Origin: Clavelina lepadiformis
Lineage: Eukaryota; Chordata; Ascidiacea; Aplousobranchia; Clavelinidae
Direction of reading: 5' to 3'
NCBI RefSeq assembly: GCF_947623445.1
Contig: NC_135241.1
Span: 7,194,501 to 7,258,500 of the forward strand
DNA: 64,000 nucleotides
Shown: positions 23,218 to 35,000 of the stretch, one piece after another
Layout: each line of letters begins with the position of its first letter
Numbering within the stretch: position 1 is the stretch's first letter
The notes under the pieces: model-generated
The model's input: only the letters and a program-made list of their open reading frames with translations
Databases searched by the model: none
Told to the model about the DNA's origin: nothing
Position numbers and translations under genes: made by a program

Positions 23218-25559
23218 GGGTAGGGTAGCCAATTTGCGAATAACTTCATATAACGCAAAGTAAAACGTAAATAAAACAAGTTCTACTGATCACACAGCCA
23301 TAATTTTTATATCATTAGAAGCGTATTTTCATTCCTTACATTATACTTTAAAACCGTAAATTTTTAATAAATATCTTTCAGGTGGTAGCAAAAGTTGCAA
23401 CAGCAATTTTTGCGCCAGTGTGCGAAAATTGCGCCAGTTTGCGAATGGAAAAAACATGAATTTCACACTTATTCGAGCTAGTTTACTGTATTCTGATTGG
23501 TTAATTTTAATTAAATAGACATCAAATATTCATTCTAGCTTAAAACCCTGACGATTATTTGCCATAAAAATGGCATTTTTCGAAAATAAACCTATAGTAA
23601 GTTACATATGTTTCGAACAGAAACCATAACCTTTATTCTTTTTTACATTTGTACCCCGATTCTAATCAAATGCGTTTTCTAATCGTATCGTTAATTTTTG
23701 ACATTGACTGTAGGGTTGGAAAATAAAGGTGCTATTCTTGTTAAACTCTTAGACCGTGCCCAAACATGTACCGATAAATATTTAAAACATAGGACTATAC
23801 GGTATACCGCATACACCAAAGTATTAAGACCAGTTTAAAATAAAAAGAACCAAATACCAAGAAATCGGAGAAATCAGAAGTAGAGAATCGTTTTATTTAC
23901 GGCTAACGAACATCGGAAACTTAAGATAAAGAAACATAGCAATCCACAACCGTCTTTCAATGTTTAACATCCACGTGCAATCAGAGGCATTGTATTTGTA
24001 TAAAATGTGTTTTTTTTTTTAAAACTTCAACGAAAATAGGAAAATCCTTTGCAACGAATGATTTTAAATATCACGCTTGAACGGAATAACAATATGGAAA
24101 GCAAACAACTTCAAAATAACAACAGTAAGAATGGCAACCAGAGTTAAAATTCAAATTGTCATCTGAAACTAGCATTCAGATATGCCTTCACTCACAGTTA
24201 TGACAGAGGTAAGTGAGCTGTTCGACGTCATGTTGGGTGAGATTGGCATCAAAGTGGGTGCATTTAACATGATACCAGCGATCGCAATTATCGCAATTAT
24301 CGCATTATACCCACCTGGGTTCGTCTTTTCCCCCTGAAAACTACACACAACATTCTGTACAAATATCCTCGGAGATAGTCATCGATCTTTCGTTCGGAGA
24401 TTGCTTCTTACCTATTCTCTTTTTGTTCTTTTTCTGTGTCTTGGAAAGTTTTAAGATCTTTCTTTCATCCTTTTTTTCTGTTTTTCACGAATATTTGCCT
24501 CCTTTTTTTGACGTAATTGGAGCACTTGGGGAAGACGTCAACACATCATTGCAAATGTTGGAGGAGAAAGCCGCCTCCGATCGGTCATTGGAAGTAGCGC
24601 GTTGCGTGTGTTTGTCACTAAAAATAACTGGCTGTACATTGTCATCTGGAGTTGATGTCTGAATTGCAGTGATAGAAGTTATTGGGTCCTCAGACCCTGA
24701 AGAAAATCCTTGTGAAGGAATCGTCTGGGAGTAATCAACAGCATTTTCGTCTATCGGCCATATACCACAAGCTTTGAAAGATTGTTTGATTTTCGCGGGC
24801 TGTGAACTTTTTTGCAACGCTGTGGTAAGTACTTTACCAAAAGTGAATTTTGTCACAGGTGCTTTCGTGTTCCTCACAAAAGTTGAGCAAGCTGATCTCC
24901 ATTTGGCTTTTAGAGGGCCAATACGTGAGACGTATGTGGGGGCAAGCTAAAAAGTACAAGTTTGTGATCTCTGCAGAGGACGATAGTTCTAAAATTTTCA
25001 AGTACCTTAGAAGAACGTTTATTGAAAAATGTCAAAGCAAAAATTTACAGAGCAATGTGACGCACCTACAGTCCTACACCCATTCACTGAAACTAACCAC
25101 ATGTGACTCAAACGATTTTACAGTTCTGTGAAATTACATTCGCATATTGGCTACTGCATCAAAGTTGGACCAACGTATAAAAAGTGATTAAAAAAGAAAC
25201 TTAAAGATGAAAGAGCTCCACGAAAATTTAAAGAGACTTAGAAGAGGAACTGTTGCGCAAGTGTGCGAAAAAAGAGCTCTCTAGCTCCTATTATTCGCGA
25301 AAAATTAAAAGATTTGTACAGGGAGCAATTTCTTGCCTCAGCAAGAAATTTAGCTTTTTTTGAGTACGGTGTGTTTCTCTATATAAAAAACAAGGATAAT
25401 TTGTAGGTAGAAACTTGAAAATTTGTATGTTAACAGAGAAGGGCGTTAAAATGTTGCACACGAAATTTTAGTCCAAAATGTACAAAACTTAAAATTTGAT
25501 TAGCGATTTTTGGCAAAATTTCGCTTACTGGCTACTTTCGCATATTGGCTAGCCTACCC
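23218..25559 (-). mobile_element. pogo-like DNA transposon with decayed transposase
   Basis: Inverted ends GGGTAGGGTAGCCAATTTGC (left) and GGGTAGGCTAGCCAATATGC (right, reverse complement) are flanked by TA on both sides (23216-23217, 25560-25561). This fits the Tc1/mariner-pogo superfamily. On the minus strand, about 24950 to 24485 encodes the C-terminal part of a pogo/Jerky-type transposase: a GPLKAKWRSA block, then the characteristic IKQSFKACGIWPIDE. A stop codon sits just upstream of the GPLK block and no catalytic DDE region is readable, so the copy is inactive. At 2.34 kb it is near full length for this group. Confidence 0.8.
24485..24949 (-). pseudogene. pogo/Tigger-type transposase, C-terminal remnant
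   Basis: Contains the conserved motif FKACGIWPIDENAV near the end of the DDE transposase region, then a Ser/Thr-rich tail that ends at a stop near 24485. An in-frame stop lies just before the readable part. The N-terminal DNA-binding domain and catalytic triad are not found in frame within the element. Confidence 0.65.
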
Positions 25560-25561
25560 TA

Positions 25562-26295
25562 GCTATTTTATAAGCATTTGTGTAGATAGTAACTATTGCG
25601 TTGAGTGAAACTGTCTATAATACTCGCCTTTGAAAAGATTATATGAGGTAAATCAAAACTTCTGTGAGCAATTATTGCAATCAGAATAATTTTGGTTTCA
25701 AAAGTATGAAACGAATAATTTTTGATTCGGTTCCCAAGGATTTTATATTGTAAAAAGCACGTCTTTATCTGTGGCCTAATGAGGGCACGATATTGAAGCC
25801 CACGAGTACACTAAAAGGCAGTACAGGAATAATCAGATATTCAGTATAGCAAGATAATAGCCAATAGGAAACCATGCCTCTATCTTTAATATGTCCAATC
25901 TGGTTCGCAAGTAAAGCACGGTCTACATAAGGCTACACATACTGACATAAGCTACTGGTAGGTTTAGGCTACAGTATAGGCCTAGATTGCTATGTTATAA
26001 TATTCAACTTATTCAAGTTAGGTTAACAAAACTGCGAATATAACTTCTAACGTATAATGTTTTCGGCAAAATAGGCCAGTAATAACCAACATACAAAAAC
26101 ACTTCGCGCTTCTTTCGAAATAGCATTCCAGCAACTTTAACCTAGTGGCCTAGCCTATTAGGCTATTCTTTCTATTAAGGTAGCTATACTAACCAACGTC
26201 TGCAAGTACTGTACTTCTCTTGAAAAATCCGTTTGGCGCGCACCGATGTACTAGGGGAATACCCGAAATCAAAATTTTAGTTAGTAACAATGGGG
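25562..26295. other. unassigned DNA between transposons
   Basis: No gene or complete repeat recognised. Confidence 0.45.
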
Positions 26296-26304
26296 CTTTT
26301 TATC

Positions 26305-28025
26305 CGTGACGCGACAGTGCGACACCTTATCGAAAGACACTTTATCGAAAGACACTTAATCGAACGACAGTTGATCGAACGACACTTTATCGAACCGAAA
26401 GTTGATCAAAACGACAGTTGATCGAACGACACTTTATCGAACCGACAGTTAATCAAAACGACAGTTGATCGAACGACACTTTATCGAACCGACAGTTCAA
26501 GCAAGATTTTTGCGTGTTTCTCAAACATTGAAACAATGGGTCATTGTGATGTTCAGCTATCTGTCCATGTTTGTTTGATAAAGTTGGATTTTGTAATTTT
26601 TGAGATATTGTGATATTTATATAATTTTTCTCTCTCTCCGCATTGAAACGTATTACTCATTTACGCACCAATAACTTGACTAACTATTCTTTTTCGTTCT
26701 CTTTTCACAGCGGGGGCGCGGCGTAACAAGAAGAATTTATAGAAATGTGTCACTTTTAGAAATACCTAATTTACACTAAATTCACTTTCTTTAGTTTTAC
26801 AATTATGATGTATACAGGAAGCCAGATGATGTTTCTACTAACCTGTAATAATCTCATCAGTCTACGACGCATAGGTTTCTAGTAATTAACGATTGCAAAT
26901 GTGTGTGCGGGGTTGGCCACACCTAGTTTTTTTAGTAAACTCGCGAGCCTGGTTAGGATAGGGTTAAAAGATCCACAATTTATTGAAACAACTGACGATA
27001 TGCACTGTTAAAAGCACGACAACTGACGAAGTGCACATTTCAATCGCATTCATTTAATTACAAGTTGTGTGCAATTGCTCGAAGATAACTTTTTATGTCC
27101 ATATTTGTTGAGTCATAATTTTCAACTATGCTCTTCAGCCGTTGGTTGACAGCGTCGTAGCGCTTCTTCCGTGGTGGGCCATCGATTCCAGCACTCAATT
27201 GTTCAATTAACATTTCGTTGGAACCTTGTTCCTGCTTAATTTTTTTGACGAGTCTGTGAAGCGTCGGATGGGATATTGAGACACGCTTGCTGAACGCATT
27301 GTGCCATCCTTCAATGCTATTATTCGTTCGTGGAAGGTCATCTTGAACCCGGTGGAAGACATTCACATGTGTACGTGCTACCAAGCATCGAAGCCATTTA
27401 TTTTGCGCTGTCGGTCAAGCTGGGATAAAGACCACTTTCAAGAAGCTACTTTGTGTAAAAGTCAGACAGCGACATGCCCCTTGCTATTAAATTTTGCCTT
27501 CAATTCCTTACTCTTTGTATCTATAATGACTAGTCTAGTCTACTGTACAGACAATCTCGTACTTAGTAATTCTCGTGCGTATTCTTGTGATATCTTATTA
27601 ATATGTGGGCGGGCCGGCCGCCATGCGCAATCAAATACTTTATGATACAAATATAAAATATAGATATAAAATATAAATCGTCAACTTTATGATATATACA
27701 TCACATTCATTCATTAATGCACACCATTACAAAGACTGCACATCACAATGGCTCATTGTTTCAATGTTTGAGAAACACGCAAAAATCTTGCTTGAACTGT
27801 CGGTTCGATAAAGTGTCGTTCGATCAACTGTCGTTTTGATTAACTGTCGGTTCGATAAAGTGTCGTTCGATCAGCTGTCGTTTCGATAAAGTGTCGTTCG
27901 ATCAGGTGTCGGCTCGATTAACTGTCGTTCGATAAAGTGTCTTTCGATCAGCTGTCGTTTCGATCAGGTGTCGTTCGATAAAGTGTCGTTCGATAAAGTG
28001 TCTTTCGATAAGGTGTCGTAGTACC
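26305..28025 (-). mobile_element. Mutator-like element with iterated 47-bp subterminal repeats
   Basis: The ends form a long inverted repeat (about 26305-26550 and 27740-28025) built from iterated words such as CGATAAAGTGTCGTTCGATC. On the left a 47-bp unit recurs about three times (26370-26500). The inner end of the repeat (GCAAGATTTTTGCGTGTTTC) is present at both sides. A 9-bp match, CTTTTTATC, flanks the element at 26296-26304 and 28026-28034, the size expected for Mutator-like elements. The outermost bases differ between the two ends, so exact borders are less sure. Inside, on the minus strand, lies the C-terminal part of a MULE-type transposase. Confidence 0.75.
27058..27448 (-). pseudogene. 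MULE-type transposase, C-terminal fragment
   Basis: The frame carries DLPRTNNSIEGWHNAF, the conserved block at the end of the Mutator-like (MULE/FLYWCH-associated) transposase domain. It is followed by a basic helical tail (HPTLHRLVKKIKQEQ) and a stop at 27058. The frame can be read upstream through AQNKWLRCLVARTHVN but no start, zinc finger or DDE core is visible. The element is too short (1.7 kb with long inverted repeats) to hold a complete transposase, so this is an internally deleted copy. Confidence 0.7.
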
Positions 28026-28034
28026 CTTTTTATC

Positions 28035-29734
28035 AGACCCGCCGTTTGTCAGCAGCGAGCAAATTTCAGTTGAGGAAGGCCGAAATGAAATATATCAACG
28101 ACCTAACTGGATTAACACTTCACAAAACCATAAATGTAAAAATAACGTTATTTTGAATCTAATTTAATGTAAGCTACAAATTTCCTGTCAAGTGTCACGA
28201 AGTAAGGAGAGGTTAACATTCCTGTGTAAATTTGAAAAATAGGCTTTTCCATACAGGAGAGAAGGGTGGGAATAATGAGCCGGATTTTATAAATGCCATA
28301 ATTATTTATTCCTAAGCTAAGTTTTGCAAATTTCAATATGATTTGAATCTTTGCCTGAAATACTATCTATGTTCAAGTTATTGCAGGTTTATATGAATTT
28401 TAAGCTGTTTTTTTTTACATTTTTTGACTCGTAGGTTCCACCCCTCCGGGGCCAATGAGCCAGAGGTATGGGAACGGTGATCTCTTTCATGTTTTATCTA
28501 GTTAAACACTAACACCAATAGTCTTAGGACAAAACAATGTTTATCAACGGAAAACTATACAGATATCACAAACAAAAAACGTCAACTTTTGTACTATTTA
28601 CAGGTTATTCTACGTGTGAAAAGTCCACAGTAAACCTTAAGTAACTCTGACAGAGTTAAAATCTTAAGGTTTCATGTTTTGCGACACTCTTAATGTCTTC
28701 ATCGATAGGAGATAATAAGAGCAAGATGTCTAGAAATACATATTAAGGTTAGAGTACGATATAGGGGACTCACGAACCACCGTTGGTCAAAGGCGGCCAT
28801 TTTTCGTCTAAGCCCTCTGCTGCTGGTGATCTAACAAGAAGCTAATCACAACTTGTCCTATTCTCTATTTTACTCCGTAGCTGCTGTGCTTATTTGCTGC
28901 AAAATGTTATTACTTTAAAATTACCTTCATTGATCGAAATTAAAATTCTTTTGCTTTCTAAAAAACTTACCTTTGCCAGTATTTTCAAGAAATTGCCACT
29001 ACTTTCTAAGCGAAGTCATTAACACACTTCAATGTAGTGTAGCAGAAGGCTTAGCCTTATAACATGTCGTTTTCAAACCGAAAACAAGTGACGTAGAATC
29101 ACCAGGTGGTGAAATATGGTTCAGTCCCATTACCTTCCCGGCCTTGGCCACCTTTCCCCAGTACTAAAAATATGATGTAAGTAGACCTACACAGAAAACA
29201 AACCAGAAACGTCCAGCACGAAAAAACAAACTGCATAGGAATTTTTCACACCATAGTCAATACCGATATGTATTGACTACACAAATGCATGGTACACATA
29301 CATATAATGTATTATAAATATACAGCACACAAATGAACTATGGTCAAACCAGATAAATTCAAAGAAGAAATTATGAAGGTCGAAGAGTGCTGAAACAGGA
29401 ATTAAACCAAAGTGAATTTTCTAAATAGGAAACTATCTAAATTTGGTGATTTCTTGCAAAAAAATAAAGCTTACTATAAATTCTAAGCGGAGCGGTTAGA
29501 ATGCTTGGCTAGTAAAAACGCAAATTAACTTTCTTTCCCAGTTGCGCTGACCGTTGTAATACCTTTGAGCAAGGTATGAACAACGCTTGTTCCTCACAAA
29601 AACAACTAAAGCTGAGTGTCAATCGGAACTTGCACAACAGACCATCATCAAGTTCAAGTCGTGCAAAGATTTTCTTCAGTCCGAGGATAAAGATTGTGTT
29701 TATATGGAATGTATGAACCACATGAAGAGTGAGA
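28035..29734. other. unassigned intergenic DNA
   Basis: No gene recognised. A weak tRNA-like A-box phrase (AGCGGTTAGAATGCTTGG) occurs near 29490 but without a convincing B box. Confidence 0.4.
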
Positions 29735-29736
29735 TA

Positions 29737-31089
29737 CAGTGAGACCTCGTTAATCCGGACCACTTCGTTTCGTCAAAAAATATCGGTTTAGCGGGGTATC
29801 CGGATTACCGGAAAGTAAAAAATCAATCAATCTTGCAAATGCAGCACCGTGTACAAAACGCAGTATGCACCTTACTCCAATTCTAAGTACCGACTTTCTG
29901 GCTGGACAGCAACTAAAATAAAATTATATTTTTTGTATGATCCGACCCAGTGTCGAACCCCAGAACCACCGTATTAAAGACGAATGCTCTCCAAGTGACG
30001 AACATTCGGCCGCAAATCGGTTTGACAACCGCTCTTGCATGGCGAAGCATTCCGGCGGGACCAGCAGTCTGAACTTTCTTTGACCTGTTTCCAATCTTTG
30101 CGCAATGCGATATCAAAAGCTGATAGCACGATTGAGTTGCAGTAGTATGTCTTCAATAGATTGCCGCACTCAACCGATGTAATGTACGTATTTTTTTGCG
30201 ACCGCGGAAGCGTTGTTTGTTACTGTTGATGAACAATTTATTTTTTCGTTTCTAAAATACTGTACAGTATTTCATAGTATGACTAAAAAGCTGTGCGGCT
30301 AAAATTTTTTACAAAGCGCAATGCTGTACAGCAGGGCTTCCCAAACTGGGGGTCGCGTAACGAACTTCAGGGGTCGCAGAGCGTAGCCTATACCAATTTT
30401 ACACGAAGTACAAAATACAATCAAAACAAAATATACTTCCAGCCTAATAAACATAGAAACCGCCTTGAGACCAGCATTAACAGATATTGAGCCACGGCTG
30501 GACTTGCTTTGTAGCAGAAAGCAGTCGGACCAATCACACTGAATAAATGTGTGTGCTTTTTTGTTTGCAGTAGCCTACATATGTGTAAAGTAGTAAGTAG
30601 GCTTTGAGTACTGGTTGCTTGAATTCAGTCTTTGCATCTCAATAAATGTCACTAATGACTAATGTGTATTTCGCACTGCTTATCAATTTAAACGTGAAGG
30701 GTCGCGGAAAACTTCAGAAGTTTGAAAGGGATCGCGAGCAAAAAAGTTTGGGAAGCCCTGCTGTACAGTACTGTACTTTTGAATCAATAAAGACCGCAAC
30801 GTTATTATGAGTAGATAATCGGCTATTGTTTCGTCAACTAACTACCCAGTGTACATAGTGTATTAGGACAATCGTGAATCATTTTCGCTTAACTGTTAAT
30901 AATCCGGTTTATCGAATTTTATTGCTATTGATTTAGCACATTTGTTCCAAAACTTTTGTGTCGGAGTCGGACAGCGGGGTTTCCGGATTAAAGGGGTAAA
31001 ATGCATAGGAAGAAATCCGTTCCCGGCAGTTTTGTGTCGGATAGCGGGGATTCCGGTTGTTCGGGGTCCGGATTAACGAGGTCCCACTG
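29737..31089. mobile_element. Tigger-like (pogo) element carrying a nested hAT
   Basis: Inverted ends CAGTGAGACCTCGTTAATCC (left) and CAGTGGGACCTCGTTAATCC (right, reverse complement) are flanked by TA (29735-29736 and 31090-31091). On the minus strand around 30120-29990 a damaged frame reads like the end of a Tigger DDE transposase (FDIALRKDWKQVKESSDCW, compare the family's AWxxVxxxTIxNCW). Subterminal words (CCGGATTA, TAGCGGGG) repeat near both ends. The element is interrupted by another transposon at 30332-30760. Confidence 0.8.
30332..30760. mobile_element. hAT-like element nested in the Tigger-like element
   Basis: Ends CAGGGCTTCCCAAACT (left) and, as reverse complement, CAGGGCTTCCCAAACT (right). 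A perfect 8-bp duplication, CTGTACAG, lies at 30324-30331 and 30761-30768. Length is 429 bp. GGGGTCGCG and GGGTCGCGG words lie inside near each end. No transposase frame. Confidence 0.88.
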
Positions 31090-31091
31090 TA

Positions 31092-32036
31092 TACGTCATT
31101 TCGGGTATCTTCATCACGCAACAACGCTAAGGGCCGTACGCACATAGGTTACAATGACGAAAATTACATGATACCACACTACATCCTTGCATTAAAACTT
31201 TACGCTGAATATTGACTGAAATTTCACGAATAAAACCATCAGTGGCTGTACGGCTCCTTCATCTGCTTGTTGGTTTCTATCTAAATAAACGCTGTTTTAC
31301 ATTTAGACTATTTTCTTTTGAGTTTGAACTGCATTTTATGTGAACCACAGTGACAATGATGCAAAACATGACAAAATAAAAAGCAACAATAACCACGGAA
31401 ACAAAATATCGTCATTTGAAAAATACACAATGCGTACCATGTTAACAGAAGTATAGGCCTTTATGATAGTGTTCAATACTTTATTAGTATGATTTTTACA
31501 TACTAACACTTTCGTAATTCTAAAAAATTTTAGGCAATCAAAAAGGCAAGGGTTAAAATTACTCCAAAATTAAAAAGCAAAGCACTTTAAAACATAAGAA
31601 ATAAAACTGCATATTCGAAGCAAATAAAAGAAAAAAGTTGTTTTGTTGTGAAAAACAAAAATGTACTTGGTAGTTGAAAGAGTGACCTTGACACATAGTA
31701 AAACGCTTCTTTAATATTCATCGAAATTCAATAATGAGGAAATACATTTAATGCCTATAGAACTGTTAAAAAACATATAAGTTACTAAATATTAACTATC
31801 AAGCAAACAACAACAGAGATTTAGGGCAGTTTGTCATATTTCTACTGTAAATCTAACTGGGAAAATTATAAAGCTAAACATGCCGAACAGTTTTTGAAAC
31901 GTACACTTCAACATTTCCTCATAAACATTTACAGTATTCAATATTGGATTATCGCTATGATAAAATCAATAATTTTAGTACCTGATTTAGTTACAGGCAG
32001 ATATTATAAGATACCAATAGCGTTTTAGCACTGCCA
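31092..32036. other. 3' flank of the LRRC8-like gene
   Basis: AT-rich; would include the 3' UTR of the minus-strand gene. No unambiguous polyadenylation signal could be assigned and no other gene is seen. Confidence 0.4.
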
Positions 32037-35000
32037 TTACGTTGTAGATTGCGGTTCCACTTCCGAATCAGTTGACGATTGCTGATCATTCACAAGAATC
32101 TCTATCTCACTCGTCTGAAAAACCTCTGACTGGGATTTTGCAGACTTTTTCAGTGCTGGCTTTCTGTATGTTCTGGGTACAGCAACTGATTGCAATGCTG
32201 ACAAAATCGAAATTAGTGATATTGTTGTAAAAGCTGGCAATAAAAAAATGAACTAATGCAATAATAAAACAGTGTGGTTCTCATAAACACTTGTTACATA
32301 TAATGAAACGTACTTGTGCTGCTGGGCTCTAAAAACTTCTCCTTCCACTCTTTGCAAAGAAATAATGTGAAATACGGAACTTTGTTACGATTTGATGATG
32401 AAACCAAGTGCAGCAGTAATGCCATGTCATTGCGTAAGGCTCTTTGGCCATGACCAATACTGTATAAAAGATAAATTCCTTCAAAAAACATCATTTAATA
32501 TGCTAATAAATTGCATAATTTTGGATGAATTGTCAAGCTTCCAAATATTTACTTTCCAGCGACATCACATTCACATTTGTATATTGGATATGCTGTTAGA
32601 GTTACAGCTTATATTACCTGAAAGGTATACACTTGAAATCTTTTGGCATTTGTTTAGATCCTTCAGGGTTATCAGGTGCATCAGGATGCCAACTACAACC
32701 ACAAACAAACTTCAGCATAGAACTGCAATACAAAGTTATGTTTTGCACCTGACTTCTAGATAAATACTACAGAACAGGCTTTAATACTAAGCTAAAAATA
32801 TCCAAGAATGAGCAGCTTTAGCATTTTTGCAGCAAAGCATGAAAATAGTAAGATTGTACAGGATTTTTCAAATTTCTGACTAATAAACCACTTTTCGTGG
32901 TAAGATTTTCTTTGAAAACCTGGAAACGGCTGTCAACAATTTTTCCTCAGACTGGAAGCCAACATATCCAGAAAAATATTAAATTTAATTAATTTCTCAT
33001 TTATGAGTTATCATTTTACCACATAGTTGTAGCAGAGTGAGACTTTTCATTTATCCATTTCAGTGTTGCACAGTTAAACATCCCATACATAAGAACCAAA
33101 ACTTGTGCCATAAACCAGATAATCCTAAAAAAGAAATTTTTTAGGTTATATATACCTGTCATAAAAACAATAATTTGCAAACCTAAATTAAGACAAATTA
33201 TAAATAATCGTTACCGGTAAATGTAACACACAACTGACTAACCTTAGAAAGGTATCATGACTACAAAATGTTGCAGTGGACTCGCAACCAATGTAAAATT
33301 CAAATTGGACAAACAAGATCATATTTATCGTAAACATGATTATCCAAAATATAAACTGCACCATGGACTTTCTGATGTAAAACTTCCATAAACTTTGTGA
33401 GTTTTCATTTTCAAAGCAAAATTTCTAAGATTTATATTTTAATTTTAAATAATTTATATTTATATTATTTATTCATATTTTTTTTTATTACAGTTGCTGA
33501 TTTTAAATTTACAAATTAAATATCTAAGTAAATGTTGCAAATAAATTACGATACGCTATACCTAACCTGAATTTTTTCGTAAATATTTCTTGCTTGAGAT
33601 TTGTCCGAGTATTTTGTCTCTGACTGAAACAAACCTTCAAGCAGCACATGCACTTGTGATGTAAACTATTATGGAAACATGTATCATCATGTAACCTAAG
33701 TTATGTAGATATTTGTAACTTTTAGTTATAAAACATAAAATAGCAAGGAGGGCTTAAAACAACTTGATCTTTCTAACCTATACAAAACAATATTTCAAAA
33801 TCTTAGTTTATAAGCCTGTCAATGAATCAATAATGAAACTTAACAGAGCAGAGAAAAGCATAAATTGAACGACTAAGCATACAAGATATAAACACAAATT
33901 TTTCTTGGCCTATACTCCTACAACTTTCAAATAAATCATATTTAGATTTTTAGAGATTTTCTTACCAGCATCCGTGCCTTAGTCTAGCTAAGTTGATAAA
34001 AAGCTATATAGTTCAACAAACAGATGCAAAATCTGTGATTTAAAAATGAGTTTGGAATTTCTTTGGATATTTGAAATTTTATGCTTAAATATATACCTAA
34101 GTTTCAGGAATATATATAGTCAATGTGACAGATCAATACAATACAATGTTAATGATAAATAGTATGTACCCTATGTTTTTTTCAACTTTTAATGCCAAGC
34201 CAAGGTTGAGTGTTAACTACAATAGGGTTGCCATAAGTCCTTCTTTTGGAGGATTTGTCCTCTTTTTTTATGACAATTGGATTATCCGAAGATGCGCTAA
34301 AGTCCCAAAACTTCACCTTTTTTGGCAATAATATTTTTATACTGGTCGTTTTAATTTGACCTTATCGGCTGTCATATGGGAATTAATCTACTAAGCAATT
34401 AAGCGGCGTTTTAAAATCGTTGTATATGGCATTTCAAAATTGTACACCATTATTGTCGTTGAAATAAGAAAATACAACTCATTTTGATGCAACAAATTTA
34501 TGCGCTCCATGGCATTTCGGTGAGATGCAGGTAATTTTGGTATTGTGTTATAAATCATTTGTTTCTCTATCCTCAACGCTATCCTAAATACGCCACTGAC
34601 CACCGTGCAGGCGTTTGATCGTGGCATTACGTGTCCTCCTTTTGGGTGATGAAAATATGGTAACCCTAAGCAACCTATTTCTTAGTGATGAAAGGGAAGA
34701 TGCTTAAATTGCTAATGATGTAGTGATTGTACTCAAGAGGGATGTTAAATGTATAAGATCTGTTGGTGCTTTCAACATGAAGTTATTTTTAAATGACACC
34801 TGGTTTATAGGTCTAAAGGTTACCCACTTCGACCGAACAAAAGTCCAAAACGAGACTAGAAAACAACTTTGTTTCAAAATTACGAATAAATAATGGGACG
34901 TCTAACTAATTGCATGGTGTCAAATGCTATTTAAAGAGAGTGTATACCTAATGGAAAAATAGACAAAATCAAAAAATGAACAAGATTTTAGATAAATATA

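Noticed and set aside
26311..26493. CRISPR-like array
   Set aside because: The 47-bp units are contiguous without unique spacers and are mirrored at the other end of a Mutator-like element in animal DNA.
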